This document shows, piece after piece, positions 31,269 to 43,160 of a DNA stretch of 64,000 nt. Within the stretch, counting starts at the first letter, position 1. Each line of letters opens with the position of its first letter. This DNA is from Hydractinia symbiolongicarpus (Eukaryota; Cnidaria; Hydrozoa; Anthoathecata; Hydractiniidae): contig NC_079876.1 of NCBI RefSeq assembly GCF_029227915.1, forward strand, positions 24,766,328 through 24,830,327, in the 5' to 3' direction. The notes below the pieces were generated by a model. That model saw only the letters and a program-made list of their open reading frames with translations, did no database searches and was not told where the DNA came from. The translations under genes were made by a program, and so were the position numbers.

Positions 31269-31960
31269 CGCAGTAACGCAATAATAATTAAAAAAAATAA
31301 TAAACCAACCAGTCCTTATTTAGCTCACACATGGCTCACATCAGAAATGCAACGAATATAGCAGCAGCTACGCAAAGTTCGCTATTTTTAGATTAAATCA
31401 TAGTTGACAGTTAAATTAAACTAAAATATCAACAAACATACCAAGTTGATTTGTTACACTAAACATTTCGCAATATAACGAATTTGCTTTCATGATTCAC
31501 AATCAAACCCCTTTTTCATATTATACTTCAAAAAACACTTAAATTAACTTTTACTCTTTCTATTTTCATTTACAAAATCAAGCATTTATATTAAATATTT
31601 AAAAAACCCACAAAAATGACATAAAATGACTCTGTAAACGTCAAGAAAACATTACATTTCCCGTCTAAGCAATTTAATGTCTTCCACAAAAAAACCCTAT
31701 AAAAGCCCCATCTTCATAACTGTCAACGGATTTATTGCTGAACTTTTTTGGCATTGCATGACGTTATGGCATCAATAAAGCGAGTGATGAAACATGGAGT
31801 GCATTGGGTAAACGTTTCATGATACAAGAAATGGATTATAACAAAGTATTAACGCTAGAAATGTTAAGCTACATTAAATTGAATGCTGATATCGAACATC
31901 GGATATATTTTATTACCCATAATAACCACGATCAACTATATATTATCGAAATCAGGCGCA
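31269..31960. other. AT-rich stretch, no firm gene
   Basis: Between the BEL/Pao remnant and the DUF3987-type pseudogene. A 77-codon plus-strand frame starts at 31,804 and ends inside the next gene; its later part (ASIKIRNGFHLN in the neighbouring frame) may be the upstream end of that gene. Nothing else is recognised. Confidence 0.4.
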
Positions 31961-31968
31961 AGTATAAA

Positions 31969-32470
31969 AATAAGAAACGGCTTTCATTTAAACTTAAATT
32001 TGTTCAGCATTTTCGTTGGACCCCCATCCACTGGTAAATCTCATGCTTTTAAATCAACAGCCATAGATCCACTTATAGAATTGCAACTACAACTGATGTC
32101 ATTAGTAATACAACAAGCAGTGGCTTAACAAAAATATTAACCAAACAGCAATCACTATACATCGTAATCCTGAAATTTCAAAATATTTGCTCAAATGTTT
32201 GACGTGTCACACTAAAACTAATCTATATTTATATACAATAAGAAACGGCTATCATTTAAACTTAAATTTGTTCGGCATTTTCGTTGGACCCCCATCCACT
32301 GGTAAATGTCATGCTTTTAAATCAACAGCCATAGATCCACTTATAGAATTGCAACTACAACTGATGTCATTAGTAATACAACAAGCAGTGGCTTAACAAA
32401 AATATTAACCAAACAGCAATCACTATACATCATAATCCTGAAATTTCAGAATATTCGCTCAAATGTTTGA
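31969..32470 (+). repeat. 234-bp direct duplication of the Walker A exon
   Basis: 31,969-32,202 and 32,237-32,470 are nearly identical (offset 268). A 36-base segment, GACGTGTCACACTAAAACTA onward, follows the first copy at 32,201 and recurs exactly at 32,920. This is what a 719-bp tandem duplication (32,237-32,955) with a later deletion of about 450 bp in the first copy would leave. Confidence 0.88.
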
Positions 32471-34174
32471 AACAAGATGATGAAAACTGCAGTGGTGATA
32501 CACAGTTACTCTGCGAATTATTTTCTGGTGGGTGCAGTTCATCCAATTATGCTACGGAGAATCAAAGACATATCGACTCCAACATTGCATTTAGCATAAT
32601 TGGTTAGTTTTTTAATTTATATTGCATTTGAGTAATTAACGTTATAATTAAAAACATGTTGGTATAGGATGTCTTTGTATTGCGAAGATTTCATAACATT
32701 GCGCGGTTGAATATTTCAGTAATGCTTTCTAATATATCGTTAGCGTAACTGACTTGCATGGTATAAAATTTCTATTCCTATATATGGATTGCTAGATTTG
32801 GTCGTTTTTCATTGCCTTTTATGAGTTAATTCAACTCCTGCCAACGGCCATATTTCATATTGTTACCCGTTGCACTAGCAAATTTCACTGGTGTGGCGTT
32901 TAGAATTCAGTTAGGTTTTGACGTGTCACACTAAAACTAATCTATATTTATATACATATGCCTAAAACTCGGTTAACATTTCAGGGGCCACTCAAATAAA
33001 ATCTATGGCGCACTTTCAAAAATGGATACTGGTAACGGTTTAATGGATCGTTTTCTCATTATGGTACCATCCTCAATTCGACGATTACCTTATGCACAAA
33101 TTGAGACCAAGTCGCACTTAGATACACATGACATCGTTGGAGTACACAAAGTATGTGAACCATTGGTTGATTTGGATCCCAATAATCCAACACTCCTGTA
33201 TTTCAGCGAAGAAGCATTACAGTAATGCCTTTATTTAATTTACCTTTAATTCCCTCTTTGCCAATGATCTAAGATAAATGTTACGGCAAATATATAAATT
33301 GGAAATTATGCATTCCCCTGGTTATTATAAAAAGGATTACATGCATAATACCGGAATTTCTCCCCATGACATATATTATATTTTTAACCTGGATATAGTA
33401 AATAATTTTTTCTTTATTTCAATTTTATATGTTTTGAACAAATGGAATCAGACTTTATTTCTGATTTTAACAACGCATTAAGAGAAGGAAGGCCTACTCC
33501 TAAGTCAAAGAAGAGTGATCTCGTCCCACGCATCGCAGCATCTATTCACACGTTGCATCAAGTTTTTTATTCCATTGTGAATAAAAGACCATTTGCACTA
33601 ACTGAGGAAATTACAAAAGAAATTTTAATTAAGACCATCCACTTTGTTGAAATCGCGGAGGAACAAAAGGAATTTTTTTCAATGGTAAGTATAATTATCA
33701 TAATACAAAAGTATCTTTCCTTAAAATATAGAAATATAACTACTAATTCTTAAATATTATTTAGTTCATAAAAGAATTAACCAACGATAAAGTTCGAGAA
33801 AAAAAAACTCAACCAAATATTGAAGAAATTTCAAAAGCAATCTTAATGTGTCCTGGACCAGTCATCACATATCGCATATACAAATCCACTTCTCAAACAA
33901 AGATGAGGGGTATAATGAAATCAGAATATTTGGCTGCAATAAAGAAACTAAAATCAAACATTGCACGCTCAATAAAGTCTTTCAGAGCAGCACGAGCATC
34001 CTACGATTCACTTGTAGTCCAATATACCAACTTCCCTTGTGTCTCCAGGAGATTACCAATCGCACAGATTACAGTACGAAATACCTCACAAAAATACATA
34101 AACTTATTTCATCGTCAATGAGAGAATACCTATTATCGCAGAATTTAATTACTTCAGAACAGATAGAAGCTTAA
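31969..34174 (+). pseudogene. DUF3987-type P-loop ATPase gene, spliced, with internal duplication
   Basis: Exon-like blocks. 31,969-32,202 and its duplicate 32,237-32,470: FVGPPSTGKS (Walker A; the duplicate has GKC) and ISNTTSSGLTKIL. To 32,605: GDTQLLCELFSGGCSSSNYA and IDSNIAFSIIG. From about 32,982 to 33,225: QIKSMAHFQK and, one frame over, MDTGNGLMDRFLIMVPSS. 33,442-33,690: ESDFISDFNNALREGRPTPK and LVPRIAASIHTL. 33,765-34,174: FIKELTNDKV, ILMCPGPVITYRIYK, TKMRGIMKSEYL, ending after LLSQNLITSEQIEA. DUF3987 proteins are primase/helicase-like ATPases common in bacteria and phages and present in some invertebrate repeats. Frame changes and the duplication show it is dead. Its carrier element is unknown. 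Confidence 0.75.
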
Positions 34175-34329
34175 TTGCTTTCATCATAGAGACTATTGTT
34201 AGTTTTATGAAGAAGTTTTATTTGATATTTTTAATAATGTTTATAACATTAGTTTTAGTGCAAATGTTTTTTCAATCATAGTGTATACATCATAGTGACA
34301 AATTTTTCGTTCTTTAAATAGTTTCATTA

Positions 34330-36813
34330 TCTATATAATAATACGCTAAGTGTGTCCGTCTGTCTGTGACAGGCAAAGTTGATATCGTCATTTTCCTTTG
34401 ATATTGCCGAAAAAAATCTTTGATGTTGCCGAAAAAAATATGTCTTCTTTGTCGTGAAAAGCCGCGAGTTTTGTGTGGTTTGTTAAATGAAGTTCTAGCA
34501 CAAAGTAACGGAAATTGTGTTTGCAAAAAAGATGGCTGTCCTTTTTAAGCATTTGTCTTCTCTTGCCTTCAAAATAAATCTTTACAAAAGCATTTAAAAA
34601 GGGGCATGGTATATAAATGAAGTATAGAAAGGTTTGTTTATGTTTTTTAAAGTTTTGATGATATTATTGATGCGAGACATGTTTGTTAGCTAGCATCAAC
34701 CACACCAACAACAACTAGCTAGGTAGCTAGGAATTTATAAATATGTAGCCATGTTCTTTATACCTAGCTAAGTCTCCAGTTTATATTTAAGTGACCAGCT
34801 ATTAGCTGCTGTAGCTACCTTATGTTAGCTTCAGTTTTATGTTGCTTTTTACATGTAAGCTAATCTTAGTGGTCTTTGCTAAGAATGTGACTGTAACTTA
34901 TTTTAATTGACATTTTAAGCTTATATTAACAAGCCACAACAACTTTTAAAAAAGTATTACATATTATTTAAGAAGAGTTTAAGGACTGTTTTTAAGCAAA
35001 TAATGTATTTTTCACAATTTGTGTATGCAAATAATGTATTTTTCACATTTTGTGTAACTAAACTTATATACATCGGTTACATGCAATATGACGAAACGAT
35101 TTTTATTTAACATGTAGTAATTCTGGTACCTTAAATGTAGTGATTTTTGTTGTTCTAGATGTTCTGACTAAAATGTTTTTGTTTATGGCATTTTGTCTCA
35201 ATTAAGAAAAGTTTCAACTTTTTTGAGGGAGTACAACACCGAAAAAACCTGTTTTTTTTTTATATTTTGTATAAATTCTTACCGGGCAGGACTCTGTACA
35301 ACATACCGAAATGACTGATCCCTCTCTATTTATAAATTTGATGCGTTCCAAATCACAGTTTTTTGAAATTTTGGGTAATATTTAATGAGTACAAGATGCA
35401 AATACTGATTTTTGTTGAATCAGAAGTATTTCCTACAACCATTCTTTTTTTACACTTTTGTGGAGAAAAAGTGTATGCAATATCATCAGAATAACTGATT
35501 TTGTTGCAAACTGTTTTTCTTTTTCACATTTTGGATTGAAATATTGTTATAAAGGGCATATATCAATAGACATATATATACCAAAATAATTAAATTCTGC
35601 AAACTTTGATTTTGTCGTTCACCTCTCATCTTTTATATTTTAATTAAACTTAAAAGGAAAAGGAAAGGAAAGGAAAAGGAAAACCATAGGAATTATTTAG
35701 AATTTGTATTTTGTGTTGCAAATTTAGTGCAAAAATTTAACTGTTGTGAGGGAGGACCATATGCAATTATATATATACTAAAAATAATAATTTGATATTC
35801 TACAAGTTGTATTTTTGTATGCACTTAAATGACTGCTTTTTCTGAGTTGAATTTGATGGGTTTCATATCAATTTTGTGGAAGATTTTATGGCTGAAGACA
35901 ATATAGAACATGCCCATTGAACTGATTTTTGTTCATATTTTGATTTGCTCCTCATAAACCTTTGTGTTCTACATTTATTGTAAACTTTTGTGAGGAAGGA
36001 CCATATATATATACAATGTTTTCAAAATAATGATTTTTGTTGATTTGAAATTTACTCCTTGCTCATTGCTTTTTCGACATTTCAGGTTAAAATGTTTGGT
36101 AAAGTCAGTACGGATCATTAGACAAAAAATTGTTTTGTTAACCGGTTAATTTTTACATTTTGTGCATATTTTTGCGGGAGAGGATGGTATGCAACCAAAT
36201 AAATGATTTTTCAAAGTTTAACTTTTTGTTTTTAGGTGTTTTGTGTTTGTTTAAGTTTGGCTTTTTGATATTGTTCAGGTTGTATTGTTGTATAAGCATT
36301 TAGGGAAAAGACAATGTTTAAAATGCTTAAAGAACTTATTTCATAGATCTGTGCTTACTGTTGCAAGCCTTTCTTTTCGACATTTCAGATTTTAAAATAT
36401 TGAAGGTTTTCAACATAATCACATAATAAGATGTATCCATATTTGAGATATGTGTTATTTCTGACATTATTATTATTGTTGTCGTAACTGTCTGGGTTGT
36501 GACTGTCAATGTTGTAACTTTCTACTAACTAGATTTTACACCTTGCACGTCGTTGTTTTTCATATTTTGTCAGAAGTTTTGTTGGGAGGATTTCATGCGA
36601 TTTGACATTTGATATTTTGTGTTAGATTTTAAGAACTTTTTTGTTAAATTATGACTTATATACTTTCTTTTTATGCATTTTCAGATTATTTTTTTTAGTA
36701 AAAGGCATATTCAATATACTGAAATATTTGCTGATGTCATCAAAATTCAAATGACAGAACTTTTCAATTGTTTTTCTGCCTAAGTGGATTTTTCCACGGG
36801 CCTAATCGACTAG
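34330..36813 (+). mobile_element. Non-autonomous Helitron-like element A
   Basis: It starts TCTATATAATAATACGC after an A and ends with the hairpin GTGGATTTTTCCAC followed by GGGCCTAATCGACTAG before a T, matching Helitron rules (5' TC, 3' hairpin about 10 bases before CTRR, insertion between A and T, no duplication). GTCCGTCTGTCTGTG near the 5' end recurs in two other copies (40,850 and 48,840). No protein is encoded. The interior is a run of diverged units sharing GAGGGAGGACCATATG and TGATTTTTGTT blocks, with a (GGAAAAGGAAA)n-like patch near 35,655. Confidence 0.75.
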
Positions 36814-37080
36814 TTCATTTAATATTTTTATATAATGTTACATAATGTTTTTTTAAACTGGTTTAATTCTAAAAATGAATCTTTTGCTCAAACCCCTCTT
36901 CTATCTCAAATCATTTTCAATTATTTTTCGACATTCTTTAGATAAACAAAGACCAAGAAATGAAGGCAAAGAGTGACAAGGAACTTTTTGCAGTAAACTC
37001 CTAAAGAAGTGAAGAAACTTTTGAAATTAAGTCCATCATCATATTTCTTATAAAATCCTGTAAAACCTGTATTTAGTTCA
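36814..37080. other. Short non-coding gap
   Basis: Between the Helitron end and the Merlin transposase. AT-rich; ACAAAGACCAAGAAATGAAG near 36,946 could be an upstream exon of the transposase, but no reading frame supports it. Confidence 0.4.
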
Positions 37081-37086
37081 CACAAT

Positions 37087-37900
37087 TGGCATCCCTATTA
37101 AACTTAACAATGGAAGAGGTAATAGAACTGACATATTGGTGGTCAACAGGTATGTTATGAATTCCTCACATCATCACAAATTTTTTACATAATTTTTACA
37201 AAATCACGATAGTACAATAGTTTGAAAAAAACTATTTTAAGGTTAAACATTTCAAGATCCATGTGAAATCAAGTTTATTATTCCACCATAGGTATTGAAC
37301 ATGAACAGATATCTAATCAAATGGGACTTTCATCTAATACTGTTGTAGATTGGTCAATGTTTTGTCGTGAGATATGCGAAATAGTTATGATGAGGGAAAG
37401 TGAGCGAATTGGTGGACCAGGTTACATATAAATCTATTTCTTGGAAACAATATATAGCAGTTGGAATAAACATATATTTAACAATATACTATTAATTTAG
37501 GTATGTGTGTGCAAATAGACGAAAGCAAATTCGGCAAACGAAAATACCATCGTGGCCATCACGTCGAGGGACAATAGGTTTTTGGTGGCATTGAGGAAGA
37601 ATCCAGAAAAAAATTTCTGGTAGCAGTCGACAAACGTGATCGCGATACACTTGTTCCTTGAATACGAAAGTATATAAAACCAGGAACAAAAATTATATCC
37701 GATTGTTGGAAACCTTATGACATTCTTAGAGAGTTGATTATACACATTTTAAAGTAAATCACTCGATAGAAAATGTCAATGAAAAGGTCATTGGAGACAG
37801 GCAAAGAAGATGCTCCTGCTTTTGGTGTACGCAAGACCATGTTCAGCTCCTACCTCGCTAAATTTATGTGGCGTTAATCTAACAAAGTGACAGATCTATT
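37087..37900 (+). pseudogene. Merlin (ISXO2/IS1016-like) transposase
   Basis: Three exon-like blocks with GT/AG edges: about 37,087-37,150 (MEEVIELTYWWSTG), 37,293-37,421 (EHEQISNQMGLSSNTVVDWSM, CREICEIV, RIGGP) and from 37,501 (VQIDESKFGKRKYHRGHHVEG, first catalytic Asp). An in-frame TAG then stands where the family has Trp before VFGGIE, and a TGA after DTLVP; in between are KKFLVAVDKRDR, then KPGTKIISDCWKPYD (second Asp). The final part (VNHSIENVN, GVRKTMFSSYLAKFMWR) is frame-shifted. Merlin transposases are DDE enzymes of the IS1595/IS1016 group. With two nonsense codons it is inactive. TIRs were not identified. Confidence 0.88.
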
Positions 37901-38300
37901 CAAAAAGATTATTGAGGATATTGCCAAAGTTTATAACGTATCATCTGAAATCCTAAAGTCTTAATACCTTTTATTACCAATAAAATATCTTCTCTATAAT
38001 AATAGTTCAAAAGGGTTACCGATATTCCTTTGATCTTTCCGCGAATTTTTAGAAAACAGGGGGTTGTTTAATCGCAAATCTTATTATTGATTAAAATAAA
38101 TTCTAAAAATTAATTTCTTTCTTTAATTAATTGAATTACGTTAATTTATTGCCATAAGTGAGAGAAATAAATTTAGTGATAAAAATGAATGCATTATTTT
38201 AATACGCCATTTTTAATAATAATTACCCCCGTGACCTCAATCGCCGTTTTCGCTCAGAAGCTACAGAAAACAAATGGGACAGTTTACTGATAGTTTTACT
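37900..38300. other. AT-rich non-coding stretch
   Basis: No gene. GCGAATTTTTAGAAAAC and TCTAAAAATTAATTTC recall the CGCAAAAATTAAT repeats near 15,850. It leads into the 1.23-kb duplication. Confidence 0.4.
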
Positions 38301-40720
38301 GACTTTGTTTTGACCGCTCGCACATAATACACCAATCAAAACGCTTAATTGTTTAAATAACCAATCCAAAACTTTCGCGGCCTGGGCATGCCAACGAAGA
38401 AACATGAGGACCGAAACATGATGGCCATTTTAGTTATTAAAGTAATGGTGGTCAGTGCTGTTTGCAAGTCTGTTTCGTCTTCTATAAGCTTTTTATTTTT
38501 GTAATATTGTTTTTATGTATGTTCTAAAAAATGTTAAGATAAATATATTGTCACGTTTTTAGTCACGTACACATCTTAAACGCAACAGTTTTAGGATTTT
38601 TGGCTAGGAACGAAGATTTTGAAGGCTAGCTAGCTAGCTAGAACCTTACTTATTACTATTCTGTATGGTATAACATCTTTTTATCTTACCCACCATTTAT
38701 TTTGTGTTGTGACTGTAGCCATTTAGTTAGCTCCTATCTTTGGCAAAAATTGAGAGTATAAAAATGCAGTTTGGCTACAACAATTCTTAAACAAAAAGTG
38801 TTATGCTAAATGCAGTTAGCTAGGTAGCTACATCTTTTATTATTTTTTCCTGAAAGCTTTTTGTGCAAATAAAATGACTGACAGATTATTTTAGCTGAAC
38901 CGGTAATGACAGGCTGTTCCTTGTGTTTTCATTAAAACCGAAGTTGCAATGAATTTTTTTTGGAAAAGGGGTATTACGCCTATACGCCTGTTCAACTCAG
39001 TTTAACTATACTAAGCGGTTAGCCCAGTGTTAACAACAGACTGTTGTTTTTAGTAAAGGCTGTTACGCCTATGCACCATGTACAACGTGGTTTACCTGAC
39101 TTAAGGGGTCAACCCAATGTGACAATTCATTTTTAAACTTTCTCTGTCTGTACGGATGTGCAACAATGTTTACCTGGACTAACTGATCAGCCCTGTTGTG
39201 TTTTTTTTTAAACAGAGTCTGTGAGAAAGTTTTTTCCAATGGTGTATTATTCCTATACGCATGTGCGACATGGTTTAACTGTAGTAAGCGCTTAGCCCAG
39301 TGTCACGATAAATTTTTTAACTTCACAAAAACTTATTCTGCAAAATAAAATAATATTGACTGATTGTTTTTGCTATGATGGGGTACCGACTGTTGTTTGT
39401 AAACTGTGTTTTTATTTCAGCTATCGTTGCGGAAATATTTTTTGAAAAATATGTTACAGTCGCAGGACTATAATGGTGTATGTGCTTCACTTAATTTACG
39501 ACATACTGTATACCTGTACTACAGTTTAACTGACTTTGTTTTGACCGCTCGCACGTGTATACCAATCAAAACGCCTGATTCTTTGAAAAACCAATCAAGA
39601 CTTTCGCGGCCTAGACATGCCAATGAAGAAACATGATGACCATTTCAGTTTTTAAGAAGTAATGGTGGTCAGTATTGTTTCTAAGTCTGTTTCACCTTTT
39701 TGTCTTCTATAAGCTTTTTATATTTGTAATATTTGTTTTTTTTATGTTCCAAAATGTGAAGATAAATATATTGTCACGTTTTTTAGCTACGTGTAGATCT
39801 TAAACGCCCCAGTTTTAGGATTTTTGGCTAGGAACGAATATTTTGAAGGCTAGCTAGCTAATAGCCTTACTTTTTACTAATTTTGTTTGGTATAAGAGGT
39901 TTTTCTCCAACCCAACATTTATTTTTATGTCGAGGATATAGCCATTTAGCTATCTCAAATATTTACCTAAAAAGTTAAAGTTTGGCTATCAATATCGCAA
40001 TATTCTCAGCAATAAATCTTATGCTAAATGCAGTTTAGCTAGGTAGCTACATCCTTAATTATTTTCCGTAAAACATTTTTGCAAATAAAATCGCTGAGCA
40101 ATTGCTTTAGCTGGAGGGGTAACGGCAGGCTGTTTCCTGTGTTGTCATTTAAACCAAAGTTGTGATAAAGTTTTTTGGAGAAGGGTACTGTTCACATCCT
40201 GTACTAAGCGGTCAGCTCAGTGTTAACAATAGCCTGTAAGGAAAAGGCTGTTACGCCTATGCGGGTCAGCCCACTGTGACAATTAATTTTATGAACTTTC
40301 TTGGGAATCACGCCTGTACGAATGTCCAACAATGTTTACCTGGACTTACCGCTTAGCCCTGTGCAAGAAGCGAAGGACTGTTTCTTGTGTTTTCATTTAA
40401 ATAGAGTCTGCAAGAAAGTTTTTTTCAAAAGGGTATTATCCCTATACACCTGTGTAACACCGTTTAACTGTACTAAGCGCTCAGTCCGGTGTCACGATTA
40501 ATTTTTTAACTTTTACAAAAACGTTTTCTGCAAAATAAGATAATATTGACGGATTGTTTTTGCTATGACAGAGTCACAACGGTTGTAAACTGTGTTTTTA
40601 TTTCAGCCCTTGTTGCAGGAAAGTTATTTTTTGAAAAATATGTTACAGTCGCAACACTATAATGGTATGTGCGCTTCACTTGATTTACGACATACTGTAT
40701 ACCTGTACTAAAGTGCTCCA
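38301..40720 (+). repeat. 1.23-kb tandem duplication of a Helitron-family segment
   Basis: Copy 1 (38,301-39,531) and copy 2 (39,532-40,720) both start GACTTTGTTTTGACCGCTCG, continue ACTTTCGCGGCCT and AAGAAACATG, include ATATATTGTCACGTTTT, TAGGATTTTTGGCTAGGAACG and (TAGC)n, and end GTTACAGTCGCA...GACATACTGTATACCTGTAC. Each copy also holds internal units of about 100 bp of the type TGTTTACCTGGACTAA followed by CAGCCC. A further copy of the latter half is at 46,385-46,880 and front-half pieces are at 48,300-48,870. No protein is encoded. Confidence 0.85.
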
Positions 40721-40769
40721 CCTGACTGTGTCGCACAGTTTGCAGTTCTTTTTAAGCGCTCCTTAGGGT

Positions 40770-40827
40770 GTTCAACAACAGTTACTTGGGGCTCATCCCG
40801 GCGATTTGACGCCGGGTTTCCCGGCTA
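40770..40827 (+). other. Second Helitron-type 3' end
   Basis: CCCGGCGATTTGACGCCGGG forms a 7-bp hairpin followed by TTTCCCGGCTA and then T. This looks like a Helitron 3' terminus closing the duplicated segment to its left, directly before the 5' TC of element B. Confidence 0.5.
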
Positions 40828-41024
40828 TCTCTTTAATAATAGCCGTATTCCGTCTGTCTGTGTGTCCGCGAAAGCGGCCTCTTGTAACGGAAACACGAAA
40901 TTTTTAAAATGCGCACGAATATCAAATGCGATATATTTTTATCCACCTTGTTACGACTGGTAAATTTAAAAGATGAGCAAACACGTCGGGCGACCCCGTG
41001 GATTTTTCCACGGGTTAACGACTA
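40828..41024 (+). mobile_element. Short Helitron-like element B
   Basis: Begins TCTCTTTAATAATAGCCG after an A, carries CCGTCTGTCTGTGTGTCCGC, AACACGAAATTTTTAAAATG and TGCGATATATTTTTA, and ends CCCGTGGATTTTTCCACGGG plus TTAACGACTA before a T run. The 5' half matches the inverted piece ending at 48,869; the 3' hairpin matches element A. At about 197 bp it is a minimal derivative. The last bases are CTA rather than the full CTRR. Confidence 0.7.
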
Positions 41025-42010
41025 TTTTTGTCAATTATCAAGCATAGCGAACATCTCTTATATCTCCACTTAAAAACAATTGTCTATTACATATTATGTC
41101 AAAATAAAACCATTCATTCTGTTTATTTCTCCAATTTCTCACGATCCATTTGATTTGTTTTAATCTTTTTTTATAGTTCGATCTGTACTTTTTCTGTTAG
41201 ATGAAATTATCCATTGGCATGTCAAATTTGGAGAACACCCATTCCCTAAATAGTAATAATTCATATTATTTTTTTATTCACTTTGTTTAGAAAATCTCGT
41301 AGATTTTGTAGATGAGTAGAAATGGGTAATTCGTACCTTCCCTCGATTACTACGAAAATAAGTTACAATATTTAAAATATTTCTTTCATTTTAATTTTTT
41401 TAACCCCCTTTAACTCTAGCTAAACTCTGGCTACGAGTAACAACAAAACGTTAGCTCGTTAAAGTCTTATTAAACCGTTTTATATTGTAATTATTTTTCA
41501 CGAAATTTATATTTCTGAATGGTTATAGAACTAAACTAAATAAAATAGAAAAACTAAAACTAAAAGAAAACTAAAATAGAACTAAAAGAAATAACATCAG
41601 TTTCATTGTTTCTTCATCAGAAATCGGTTTTCTAAAGAAAGGTTGCTTCAGATCTCTAGGCCAACAAGAAAGACTAAAAAAATGCATCTCCGTTTATAAC
41701 TTTTCTCTTTCCAGCATATACTCGGTATCATTCGCACTTCTCACCAAGTTAACGTAATTGGTTATTTCATCTATCATTAACTGTGAAAAAAATCCATTAT
41801 TATAACTGAACTATTGAAAATAAACAATAAGTGTATTCTTTTTTGACTGCAATGACTTCTAAATGACACTGGCATCACTTCTAACCACTAGTTCCTTAAT
41901 AACTTTAAATCTCCTCCTTGCTTCGGAACCATATATTACGCAGACCGGATATTTAATATTATTTTATAAAAATAACTACTATAACATTTTACAATGAAAT
42001 AAAACACAGG
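41025..42010. other. AT-rich stretch without a gene
   Basis: No reading frame of interest. 41,525-41,595 is low-complexity AACTAAAA-type sequence. Confidence 0.5.
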
Positions 42011-42015
42011 ACAAA

Positions 42016-43160
42016 TTACTTATTCTTTGATAGTAACTGCTCCAGATTCAAATGACTAGTCTGGTGTGTAACTTTTAAAAACATCAGCTCCGACATTAAA
42101 GTACTTCGAAATTTCATCCCTGCATCAGTTAACTTGAATGAATGATACATTGAAATTCCATTGATTGGCGTGCAGTTAAATTTAAAGCTTTCTTTCTTGG
42201 ATGAGACAACAGGTAATTTGGTGTCTTTCATCGACGATAATGTGAAGACTGTAAAAACATCTTATGTTGACAAGAAATCATTTCCTTCGTCCACATATGA
42301 TCGAAGTCCACTTCTTGCCACAGCTGAATCACGATCACATTGATCTTTCCCTTTCTGGGGCTCCTTGTAATCTAGTCTCTTTAAGACAATCTTGTATTGC
42401 ATACAAATTTTGTAAAGAGACGCTGGGCAAACCTTTCAGTGATAACAACCAGTAATATCTCACTTCGCGTACAGCTCGTTGACAATGGGGAAATCTTGTT
42501 TGAATTGTAAAATGACATATCCTGCGAGAGATAGAGTATCTTGTAAATCTTGGTCACTTCTAAATGCTGCAGTAAAATATGCTTTCTTTCGGATTTCACC
42601 GTTTTCATTTCTGCTCCAAAAGACATCTATGTGCAAGGTCATTCTTTTCTTGCTAAAATAATTGCATTGTCCTTGTCTAAACTTCATTGGGAGAACCTTT
42701 TGGCAAAAATCTCGAATTCAGAGAGCTGTCGAGTTGCTGAGGCGTTCAAATACTTCAGATTTTTCTTTATCTTGTTGAACGTGTCTGATTATGTGCTGGA
42801 GCCATTTAAAAATGCCATGCTTTGCCACATTGATGTCATAGAGCAGGTCATCCTTGTTTGTAATCTGACCTTTCTGCACTTCATCTGCAATTCCATCAAT
42901 TGATGAAAAAAGCTCTTCGCATTGTTTGCAGGAATCTTCATGTTCATCACATTGCGGCCTCTGTGAAAGGAAGTGATTCTTTGGGCAGATAATGCAAATG
43001 AGATACAATGCGAGGGACATTCTGAATAATCGATGCAATGTTGTGAAAAGCCATTCTTCAAATAACGTTTTTCCCTGTCCAACTTTTCAAAAATGTGTCT
43101 TTTTCTTCCAAAATAGTCAACAACTTTCCCAAGCAATAGGAAGCCATTTCACCCATCTGC
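42016..43160 (-). pseudogene. Degenerate repeat-family gene with Cys-rich segment and HIDVF block
   Basis: Minus-strand frames in order: 43,136-42,990 (CIDYSECPSHCISFALS); 42,960-42,718 (CDEHEDSCKQCEELFSSID, HGIFKWLQHIIRHVQQDKEK); 42,720-42,460 (MKFRQGQCNYFSKKRMTLHI, DVFWSRNENGEIRKKAYF, DQDLQDTLSLAGYV, FKQDFPIVNELYAK and then a stop); a further piece at 42,231-42,016 (INGISMYHSFKLTDAGMKF). The layout resembles a multi-copy uncharacterised gene family I associate with cnidarian genomes, where HIDVF and a later K-S-D-N motif look like an RNase H-type fold; here the Ser codon is TGA. The family link is from memory and unproven. Frame changes make it a pseudogene. Confidence 0.5.
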
